Shown one piece after another: positions 1 to 5,803 of a stretch of DNA of 20,863 nucleotides; within the stretch, counting starts at the first letter, position 1, and each line of letters opens with the position of its first letter. The notes under the pieces are model-generated. The model saw nothing but the letters and a program-made list of their open reading frames with translations. It had not been told where the DNA came from and did no database searches. Made by a program: the position numbers and the translations under genes. Source of the stretch: Candidatus Sabulitectum sp. (lineage in GTDB: Bacteria > Fermentibacterota > Fermentibacteria > Fermentibacterales > JCC-6). The stretch is from NCBI GenBank assembly GCA_029940175.1, contig JAOZRM010000006.1:1-20863 (forward strand), in the 5' to 3' direction.

Positions 1-1176
1 GTCTTTCTATTCCTTTTTGTAAAAAAGCATACTGGCAGGGTACCGGCATTAATAGCAGCACTTTTGTGGGTACTCTCTCCCTACTCAGTTTCACTCGGGC
101 AGGAGGGCTGGCTGTATGGTACTCTTGCATGTTTCGGCTTTGCCTTTATCTACGTGTCGGATCTTGCCTGGAACGGAAATAAGCCTGCTGTATTTTTGCT
201 TGTTCCGCTGGGGCTTGCAGGTATGTTGATACAGCACCTTTTCTTTCTGTTTCTCGCTGCGGGGTTTCTTCTCTATTTTACCGTTCCAAAAGATAAGCGA
301 GTTCCACTGCGTACATTTATTCTTCTGGCTGTAATCATGGCTCTGGTATACACTCCCTTTGCTTTTGCATCAATTGAACAAGCATCATTGAGGGCTGAAA
401 GGTCAGCCAACGCAGATGTTGCTGCCTTTGCTAAGACCAGGATGATGAACAGGGTTCCCACAGTGTTTGCCAGGTTGATTCCCGGAGGAATAGCAGGAGA
501 ATACTGCAGAGGGATGTTCGGAATTTCCACGACATCTTTGATATTCACAGGATCGTTGCTTTCTGTACTGGTTTCTTTGATTCTCGCTTTTTTTGATAGA
601 AAACTAGCTGTTTCTTTAAAGATTTGGATGGCAGGTGTATTAATCATTCCGCTACTTCTTTTTTTGAAAGAGGACCCAACAGTACGTCATCTGTCAATTC
701 TGTGGATTCCATTGGGATTAGCAGTATCAAGTTTATACAGCCGATTTAAGCCTGCTGCAGTTGCGCTTCTTCTTCTTGCGGTTGTGCTTCTTTTTCCATA
801 CTACAGAATTACCAGTTTCCCTTACCACAGGTCTGACTGGAGGAGTGCTGTGAATACTGTTTTATTCTCCCGGACTGAAGATCAGCAACTTGTAATTTTA
901 GCAGGTCAGAACGGTGGTGTTGCCTGGGATTATTATGCTGGCCCTGGAACAGACAGAATCGCTTCCGGGGGTGAAACCCCTTACGCAAAACAGGCTACAA
1001 GCAGCTCTGTCAATCCGATTGCCGTTGTGGACAGTCTTCTCTCAGAAGGAGATCAGGTCTGGGTTATTCATGATATGTGGGGAGGGCCATCAGGGGCAGA
1101 GATTGCTCCCGGTTACACAATTTACTATCACGAGATGCCAAGCGCTCATATAGAGGTTCTCCTTTTCGGCAACTGA
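1..1176 (+). CDS. Membrane glycosyltransferase, GT39/ArnT-like (5'-partial)
   Basis: The reading frame is open from the first base, so the N-terminus lies outside the window; 391 residues are visible. It is very hydrophobic, with many predicted membrane segments in the first ~250 residues, followed by a ~120-residue soluble C-terminal domain. The visible start has the motif LSPYSVSLGQEGWLYG, which resembles the SPF..YSQEARMY loop of dolichyl-phosphate-mannose/lipid-linked sugar transferases of family GT39. The catalytic acidic residues of this family sit near the N-terminus and cannot be checked. Members transfer a sugar from a polyprenyl-phosphate carrier to protein or glycolipid on the outer face of the inner membrane. 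The gene ends with TGA; no terminator hairpin follows. The family call is from motif resemblance only; another polytopic membrane protein is possible. Confidence 0.6.
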   Translation, partial: VFLFLFVKKHTGRVPALIAALLWVLSPYSVSLGQEGWLYGTLACFGFAFIYVSDLAWNGNKPAVFLLVPLGLAGMLIQHLFFLFLAAGFLLYFTVPKDKRVPLRTFILLAVIMALVYTPFAFASIEQASLRAERSANADVAAFAKTRMMNRVPTVFARLIPGGIAGEYCRGMFGISTTSLIFTGSLLSVLVSLILAFFDRKLAVSLKIWMAGVLIIPLLLFLKEDPTVRHLSILWIPLGLAVSSLYSRFKPAAVALLLLAVVLLFPYYRITSFPYHRSDWRSAVNTVLFSRTEDQQLVILAGQNGGVAWDYYAGPGTDRIASGGETPYAKQATSSSVNPIAVVDSLLSEGDQVWVIHDMWGGPSGAEIAPGYTIYYHEMPSAHIEVLLFGN

Positions 1177-1225
1177 TGCTTTCAAGAGGATGAAACTGAT
1201 TGTTAAAGTAGGGGGTGAACGCTTC

Positions 1226-1254
1226 TTGACACAAGTAGACGACCGGTCTTATGT
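1226..1254 (+). promoter_or_regulatory. Sigma-70-type promoter with embedded operator-like element (copy 1)
   Basis: The -35 box TTGACA is at 1226-1231, the spacer is 17 bp, and the -10-like box TTATGT is at 1249-1254. The spacer carries AGACGACCGGTCT (1237-1249) with the perfect palindromic core GACCGGTC. The same 13 bp lie in the spacer of another TTGACA promoter at 3172-3200. A repressor bound there would block RNA polymerase. The element resembles TetR-family operators in general form (inverted GACC/GGTC); the actual regulator is unknown. Confidence 0.6.
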
Positions 1255-1321
1255 GTGGATATGAATTCCCTTAACTAAAGCCATATTTACAGGCTGGTAC
1301 TCATTTAGAAAAGGAGCTTCA

Positions 1322-1963
1322 ATTCGCTCACTATTTGTTATTTTACTTATTGCTACAGTTTGCTTCGCTTCTTCCGGAGGTCCGGATGGAGGAGGATACT
1401 ACTGGTACGATCAGGAGGAAAATTCTGAGTTTTTTACCAATAACTGGGTTGATATCTCAACTACCGGAACCTATATGGGCCCTGGAGATGATACCTTCTG
1501 GTTTGCAGGAACTCTGAATTTTGATTTTGTTTTTTATGGAGAAGAGTCCAACGATATCTACATCGGTTCAAATGGAACAATAGTGTTCAGAGACTTTTAC
1601 CTTGGGTGGGGTTTCACCCACTTCCCATCTCTCAATTCATGTTTTGTAGATGCTCTTGTGGCGCCGTGGTGGTGTGATCTCGACGCCAGCGATGAAGGAG
1701 GAATATACTTCCGGGAATTCTCCGATCACTTTGTTGTAATGTGGAATGCGGTTCCTCCCTGGGTAGAGTCAGGACCAGCACCATACTACATCACATGTAT
1801 CATTATTGGATGGGCATCCCCTGATGGTGTCGCAAACTCTGATATTGCCTTTCTTTACAATTCGTCATGCAACGAGCCCCAGGGTTCCAGCGGTATGCAG
1901 GGAACCAGGTACATTGGTACGGAACTTCAATATATGCCTCTTGTCAGTGAACCTGGAAACTGA
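1322..1963 (+). CDS. Exported nidogen-like beta-sandwich protein, apparent AUU start, early TGA
   Basis: No ATG, GTG or TTG occurs in this frame between the upstream stop near 1262 and ATG 1475, yet the frame upstream of 1475 encodes a perfect signal peptide (RSLFVILLIATVCFA, cleavage before SS). It begins at ATT 1322, with AAAAGGAG about 5 nt upstream, so I infer an AUU start or a mutated ATG. Starting at 1475 would lose the export signal. The mature part has features of NIDO-like extracellular domains: F.FYGEESNDIYIGSNGTIVF, then VAPWWCDLD, GGIYFRE and FVVMWNAVP. The function is unknown; such domains are usually surface or matrix components. TGA at 1961-1963 stops the frame, but the same frame stays open for 32 more codons to TAG 2060, ending in a signature (SALERRSWTSIK) shared with other exported proteins here. 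The gene lies just downstream of the promoter at 1226-1254. Confidence 0.6.
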   Translation: MRSLFVILLIATVCFASSGGPDGGGYYWYDQEENSEFFTNNWVDISTTGTYMGPGDDTFWFAGTLNFDFVFYGEESNDIYIGSNGTIVFRDFYLGWGFTHFPSLNSCFVDALVAPWWCDLDASDEGGIYFREFSDHFVVMWNAVPPWVESGPAPYYITCIIIGWASPDGVANSDIAFLYNSSCNEPQGSSGMQGTRYIGTELQYMPLVSEPGN

Positions 1964-2114
1964 AATCTGCTAACTCCGGAGAGTGATCTGTTTGGAACAA
2001 GTGCTTTGGAGAGAAGAAGCTGGACGTCAATAAAGGTAGCTCATCAAGACTGGACTTATTAGAAAGGCATTACCGATGAAGATTTCTTCCCTGCTGACTG
2101 TGCCGGATTGAAGA

Positions 2115-2393
2115 GTACATTACAGGCAGGAGAAGCTGCATTTTCTGGGACTGTGTTCCAATGATTGGTCGGGAGCCAGTTCCTGGTTTGTTCTTGATCT
2201 CACAGATGTAGTAAAATCCTGGGTGGTAACCCTTCATACAAAAAGGGGGTTGCAGCTGGTGTTGAGAACACAACAAGTACCTAGTGTCCGGGATTCTATT
2301 CATCCAATTTCCTGATCCAGAGTTCATACATTTCTTCTTGTTATTGCCACAGGATTATCAACTTACAATTTAACCTGGGCGGAAGTGAAAATT
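2115..2393 (+). pseudogene. Decayed DNRLRE-type exported protein gene (remnant)
   Basis: No intact frame exists, but stitched fragments match the C-terminal half of the intact DNRLRE protein at 3249-3881. Around 2115-2225 one frame reads KLHFLG, then SSWFVLDLTDVVKSWV, comparable to MLYFG and NSWHSVDVTDFTVDWF in the intact gene. After a frame change it reads GNPSYKKGVAAGVENTT, then a stop, then PGFYSSNF. After another frame change it reads NLTWAEVKI (to 2393), like DPVTWGEVKVIE at the intact C-terminus. At least two frameshifts and one stop are needed. This fills the otherwise gene-free stretch 1964-2406; no start or 5' half is visible, so it is probably a truncated paralogue. Confidence 0.6.
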
Positions 2394-2406
2394 AGAAACG
2401 CGGAGC

Positions 2407-2964
2407 TTATCTCGCAGTGACTTCGTAAGTAATGAAACAGTTCCCATCTTCCTTTTTCAGTATTTTCGTCTTCATGCCTTCGCGAGTTAAAACAGTCTTG
2501 ACCATCTTTTCCCCGAACATGCTGTTTGCTGTTTGTTCTATCATTGTCGGGAAAGGACAAAAAGTGTTTCCAGGGGAAAGTTCTGCTTTGCCAACACCAA
2601 TCGGGCAGAAACGGCAGCCGGAGGAACCTACTCTTAATGAAGCATGATCACTGTCTATCTCATCAATCTGTACCTGCCCTGCAAGTTGAAATACTTTGTC
2701 CATGAACTCGACTACAGGCTTTAATCTTTCACTTACAGATCCATTGCTCTGGGCCAGCTTGCAGGCTTCCTCATAGTCTGGAAGGGTGTTGAAATATGGT
2801 ATGATGAAGTTGTCCATGGAATGTTTCAGCAATCTGTTCAGGAATGCCTGATTGAACATACCTTCCTGGCTGGCAAGTGAACCTAGCAGGGAAGCGATCA
2901 TTAGATGCCACTGTGACAGTTGGCGATCATCAATTAGAGCTTTCATCTCATTATCTACAAGCAT
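2407..2964 (-). CDS. Four-cysteine protein of unknown function
   Basis: A 185-residue cytoplasmic protein with no signal peptide or membrane segment. The N-terminal ~100 residues look mostly helical. The C-terminal part has C117-x2-C120 (SGCRFCPIG), C136 in NTFCPFPTMIEQ, and C176 in EDGNCFITYEV. This layout, with a late G(N/D)xCxF strand, faintly recalls small-molecule-sensing or thiazoline-hydrolase-like cysteine domains (V4R, MetOD1, ATC hydrolase), but I cannot assign a family. The cysteines could bind a metal or an Fe-S cluster. The start ATG 2964 has an AGGGAG ribosome site about 8 nt upstream, and a good promoter lies at 3054-3082. It faces away from the flanking exported-protein genes and could be their regulator; nothing visible proves that. 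Confidence 0.7.
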   Translation of the reverse strand: MLVDNEMKALIDDRQLSQWHLMIASLLGSLASQEGMFNQAFLNRLLKHSMDNFIIPYFNTLPDYEEACKLAQSNGSVSERLKPVVEFMDKVFQLAGQVQIDEIDSDHASLRVGSSGCRFCPIGVGKAELSPGNTFCPFPTMIEQTANSMFGEKMVKTVLTREGMKTKILKKEDGNCFITYEVTAR

Positions 2965-3053
2965 GTAACATCTCCCTTAAAAGTGCACAAGGAACCCGGG
3001 ATGATGTTGTGGTCCCGATGTATGCTTGCGCTATACCAGGAACTCTGTGTTTT

Positions 3054-3082
3054 TTAATAACATACAATACTAAGTATGTCAA
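3054..3082 (-). promoter_or_regulatory. Promoter of the four-cysteine protein gene
   Basis: Read on the minus strand: TTGACA (3077-3082), a 17-bp spacer, and TATTAA (3054-3059), leaving a leader of roughly 85 nt before ATG 2964. The -35 box is half of an inverted repeat TGTCAA-GA-TTGACA (3077-3090), which could also serve as a regulator site. Confidence 0.55.
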
Positions 3083-3171
3083 GATTGACAAATCAATATC
3101 AAATAGGTAGGAATATAGCAACTTGAGTGTATGCCGTTGAATGAGTGAATATGCACGAAGTAATTTTGAAC

Positions 3172-3200
3172 TTGACAGAAAAGACGACCGGTCTAATAAT
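3172..3200 (+). promoter_or_regulatory. Sigma-70-type promoter with embedded operator-like element (copy 2)
   Basis: TTGACA is at 3172-3177, followed by a 17-bp spacer and AATAAT at 3195-3200. The spacer contains AGACGACCGGTCT (3182-3194), identical to 1237-1249. A further near-match, ACTGAAGCCAT (3208-3218) against ACTAAAGCCAT (1274-1284), lies in both leaders. The promoter stands just upstream of the DNRLRE gene, with a leader of about 40 nt. Confidence 0.65.
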
Positions 3201-3248
3201 AGCCTCTACTGAAGCCATGTGAAGTTACTCTGCTTTTGGAGGTTTGAA

Positions 3249-3881
3249 ATGAAACGAATTAGTTTTCCAATGATGTGCGTGATTCTGCTACCTTTGTTGT
3301 GGGCATCTGCGGACGAAATACTTATTGAACCCAACAGAGATGCTTTCGTGTGTGATTGTGACCCCGGCGCAACAAATCCCTTTGCCGGTAATCAGTTTCT
3401 TGCACAAGGCAGAATTAGCAGTTGTTTTCACCGTACCTACATTTCATGGGACTTAAGTGATATTCCAGCTGGCTCAACAATTGAGAGTGCAGAGTTCCGC
3501 ATTTACTGTGCCCAGAGGGACGGAGCTGCTTCAGGAAATATGCTGTATTTTGGTGTTACCGAGGACTGGAATGAGAACACAGTTACCTTTGGGAACCGAC
3601 CGTCACATACAGAAGAAGGCGTTGTAATTCTATCAGAGTGGCCTGTCGCAAACTCCTGGCACTCTGTTGATGTTACAGATTTTACAGTTGACTGGTTTTC
3701 CGGTGAAACAGATAATTATGGACTTTACTGCCACAGTCAGTATTGCACAGCAATGAATGACTGTCTTTTCTACTCCTCGAGAGTTTCTGTTCCTGCGTAC
3801 AGGCCGAAACTTGTTGTCAATTACACCACTTCGGCCAGTCTTGATCCAGTTACATGGGGAGAAGTGAAGGTTATTGAATAA
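3249..3881 (+). CDS. Exported DNRLRE-domain protein
   Basis: Start ATG 3249 is chosen over an in-frame ATG at 3219 because GGAGG lies 6 nt upstream and a signal peptide follows at once (MKRISFPMMCVILLPLLWASA). The product is 210 residues. The mature region is one DNRLRE-type (CBM96-like) beta-sandwich: RDAFV near the start, RTYISWDLSDIPAGSTIESA, FRIYC, then TEDWNENTVTFGNRP, DVTDFTVDWFSG and RPKLVVNY. Such domains occur on surface and matrix proteins and some bind polysaccharide; no catalytic domain is present. The mature part is cysteine-rich. It ends SLDPVTWGEVKVIE, a C-terminal signature recurring on exported proteins in this window. Its stop overlaps the next start (TAATG), so the two genes are likely translated together. 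Confidence 0.8.
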   Translation: MKRISFPMMCVILLPLLWASADEILIEPNRDAFVCDCDPGATNPFAGNQFLAQGRISSCFHRTYISWDLSDIPAGSTIESAEFRIYCAQRDGAASGNMLYFGVTEDWNENTVTFGNRPSHTEEGVVILSEWPVANSWHSVDVTDFTVDWFSGETDNYGLYCHSQYCTAMNDCLFYSSRVSVPAYRPKLVVNYTTSASLDPVTWGEVKVIE

Positions 3882-4165
3882 TGCGGAAGAACAGAGAGAT
3901 CCGCATATTGTACATTGTTGTAATTGTACTGCTTGTACCTGGCGTATCGATAGGGGAAGGCGAGTTAGCTGATCCTGTTGCCATTGCGGAGGAGATGGCT
4001 ACTGAATCGGTAGAGGATAGTACAGGATACTGTTGCACAGGCTCTGCAGACAGTGTATGTGCGGCTTCTCTTCAAGGCCTCCCTCCGCTGCCGGAAGACT
4101 TGATCAGAGAGAAGAAAGAGTCAGGAAGTACAGCAGAAGAAGGTAATGCTATTACTTCTCCCTGA
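3881..4165 (+). CDS. Small exported protein of unknown function
   Basis: A 94-residue product whose ATG overlaps the TAA of the DNRLRE gene by one base, with GAAGG about 9 nt upstream. The N-terminus is positively charged, followed by a hydrophobic core (ILYIVVIVLLVPGVSIG), consistent with a signal peptide or anchor. The rest is acidic and low in hydrophobics, with a cysteine cluster (GYCCTG...SVC) near the middle. I recognise no family. Tight coupling to the DNRLRE gene suggests a partner or co-exported role. It could be a non-conserved frame, so confidence is moderate. Confidence 0.5.
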   Translation: MRKNREIRILYIVVIVLLVPGVSIGEGELADPVAIAEEMATESVEDSTGYCCTGSADSVCAASLQGLPPLPEDLIREKKESGSTAEEGNAITSP

Positions 4166-4229
4166 GAACAGTAGAGTCGATCCATAAACTGAGGTCCTCA
4201 CCGCACATTCTTGTACCGTTGTGGCCACA

Positions 4230-4250
4230 GGGAAGCAGATAGCTGTTCCC
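4230..4250. terminator. Possible bidirectional terminator hairpin
   Basis: GGGAA-G-CAG-ATAG-CTG-TTCCC forms an 8-bp stem with one bulged G, between the convergent genes ending at 4165 (+) and 4256 (-). A perfect palindrome TGTGGCCACA (4220-4229) adjoins it. There is no clear U-run on either side, so this is only a candidate. Confidence 0.35.
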
Positions 4251-4255
4251 GCTGT

Positions 4256-4756
4256 TCACATTGTTTCTTCAAGAACAGTTACTGAGATCAGCGTTGAAAG
4301 TTCATCTGCAAACCTTCTCATCTTAGCTGGATCTCGGGAAACGTTGAGAAGGTGGCTGGTTCCATGCAGGGATACCAGAGAAAGAAGAGCAGCTTTGCCA
4401 GGATTAATTTTCAGCAGAATTTTTTGAATAGAGTCGATGTCCATTGTCTTTCTTTGAGTGCCCGGCCTTCTAAAACTGATCTTTCTTTCCATCTGATCCA
4501 CTGTTATTCCAGCACCTAGGCCATTCCGTCTTAAGAAGAAACCAATAAGATTGGCAATAATGAAAATTCCAATTGCCAGAATGATGTGGATGTTGCTTTC
4601 TGCTGATCCCTTCACCTGGGATGTCTGATAGAATACAGCACCAAAGATAACCAGAGGAAGAATGCCCAATGCAATAGTTAAACCTGGCTTGCCCCCCGTA
4701 CCGGAGTTTCCGGTACCAGCAAAATATCTTCCATTTTTTTCTCTAAAGAATTCCAA
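4256..4756 (-). CDS. Two-span membrane protein of unknown function
   Basis: About 166 residues. A short polar N-terminus with GTGNSGTGG is followed by two membrane segments (LTIALGILPLVIFGAVFY and IHIILAIGIFIIANLIGFF), then a ~90-residue soluble domain (KISFRRPGTQRK, DIDSIQKILLKI, LLNVSRDPAKMRRFADEL) in the style of bacterial PH-like membrane proteins. The start is uncertain: TTG 4756 has AAAGGGG about 7 nt upstream; the longer alternative TTG 4774 lies only 3 nt beyond the stop of the kinase gene. It is the last gene of the 8170-4256 operon. The function is unknown. Confidence 0.6.
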   Translation of the reverse strand: MEFFREKNGRYFAGTGNSGTGGKPGLTIALGILPLVIFGAVFYQTSQVKGSAESNIHIILAIGIFIIANLIGFFLRRNGLGAGITVDQMERKISFRRPGTQRKTMDIDSIQKILLKINPGKAALLSLVSLHGTSHLLNVSRDPAKMRRFADELSTLISVTVLEETM

Positions 4757-4777
4757 AAGAGTTCCCCTTTCCAACAG

Positions 4778-5803
4778 CTACAGTGTTAAGTTGTAACATA
4801 GCAAACCTAGGTCGCAGGTAAGAGCCTTATGCAGAAGTTCTCTTTCGACACTTCCCTTGCAGATGAACTGGGCTGTGCCGTCTCCTTGAGAGCCTACCCC
4901 TTTTCCTCCCCAGGAGTAAATTCCGGTCTTCTCATGTCCAAGTACCTTATGAAGCCCCGGTGCAGTTAACTCCGAAGGACACGCAGGCGCGATCATTTCA
5001 TCAAAGATGTACTGTGCATCCGTCATCAGTCTCCCAAGAGTCTCTGCATTTCCCTCCTCAATAGCTCTGCAGGCGTCAGTAGTGATTCTGTGATTTTCTG
5101 CCCCGAGGGCTTGCCTGAGAAGTCTGTCTCCACCGGCGAAGGCTGAATTGAGATCATCCAGTATTTTTCGTGTATTCTTGTCTGCCCGGAGGTCTACAAT
5201 AAGAAAGTGCAGTGGTTTTCGCCTGGGAATGATCTTTGTTGTCATTTCATCACCATCGAATGTAAGCAGAACAGGAGTACTGCCATAGGCACAGGCTTGA
5301 TCCATTCTTCCACAGTGCGATCCGGTAAGAAGTTCGCCTCTGTAGGCAAATTCCATTTCCGCTTCTATTGAGAGGTTAAGCTGGTGAACCTGGTTGAATG
5401 CTCTTGCAACAAGAACGCAGGTTGCAGCAGATGAGGAAAGCCCTTTTTTCATGGGCAGCGTTCTCTCTGTGATCTTCAGTCTTAGTCCCAGATTCGGATA
5501 CTTCTTCAGAACTGCGCTAGCGGTGCCTACCGCATAGGAATCAAAAATACCTGATGCCGCCTTTTCTGCCAGATCATTCCGGTAAGATTGTTCCGGGCTT
5601 GCTGACCCATCTGGAAGTATCTGTGAAAGAAGAAAGCCGTTTTCCTCCATTTCGGCACTACCGTATATCCCCTGGTCTGTACCTGCAATGATGCACTTTC
5701 CTGTTTTAACAGTTCTGTCCGTTTTTCTGTATTCTCCAGCCCAGTCAGAATGCTCTCCGAACAGACAGAGTCGGCCGGGGACGAAAAGATCAATCTTTTT
5801 CAA
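4778..5803 (-). CDS. GHMP-family small-molecule kinase (galactokinase-like)
   Basis: The product phosphorylates a small metabolite, probably a sugar, with ATP. Motif 1 is VPGRLCLFGEHSDWAG, close to the substrate-binding GEHTDY of galactokinases. The ATP loop is KKGLSSSAATCV, followed by GSHCGRMDQACA (catalytic Asp region). Motif 3 is SWGGKGVGSQGDGTAQF near the C-terminus. At ~341 residues its length is normal. The start is a TTG: 5803 begins just before the conserved KIDLFVPGR; TTG 5833 would add 10 residues and has AAGG 7 nt upstream, so either is possible. Either way it overlaps the end of the oxidoreductase gene (5790), indicating coupled translation. The exact substrate cannot be told; galactokinase, heptose-phosphate kinase and mevalonate-type kinases share these motifs. 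Confidence 0.8.
   Translation of the reverse strand: MKKIDLFVPGRLCLFGEHSDWAGEYRKTDRTVKTGKCIIAGTDQGIYGSAEMEENGFLLSQILPDGSASPEQSYRNDLAEKAASGIFDSYAVGTASAVLKKYPNLGLRLKITERTLPMKKGLSSSAATCVLVARAFNQVHQLNLSIEAEMEFAYRGELLTGSHCGRMDQACAYGSTPVLLTFDGDEMTTKIIPRRKPLHFLIVDLRADKNTRKILDDLNSAFAGGDRLLRQALGAENHRITTDACRAIEEGNAETLGRLMTDAQYIFDEMIAPACPSELTAPGLHKVLGHEKTGIYSWGGKGVGSQGDGTAQFICKGSVERELLHKALTCDLGLLCYNLTL

Noticed and set aside
273..647. 124-codon minus-strand frame inside the first gene
   Set aside because: Composition follows the complement of a hydrophobic membrane gene; no independent start signal or motif.
1961..1963. Genome-wide reassignment of TGA to Trp
   Set aside because: TGA ends several conserved genes at normal length here (polyferredoxin, AOR, NDP-sugar epimerase), with start-stop overlaps that require it to be a stop.
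3085..3113. Plus-strand TTGACA at 3085 as the promoter of the DNRLRE gene
   Set aside because: No acceptable -10 at 16-18 bp; the promoter at 3172-3200 is much better and closer.
4220..4229. Palindrome TGTGGCCACA as a regulator site
   Set aside because: It sits between two convergent gene ends where no promoter is expected; a 10-bp palindrome is weak evidence alone.
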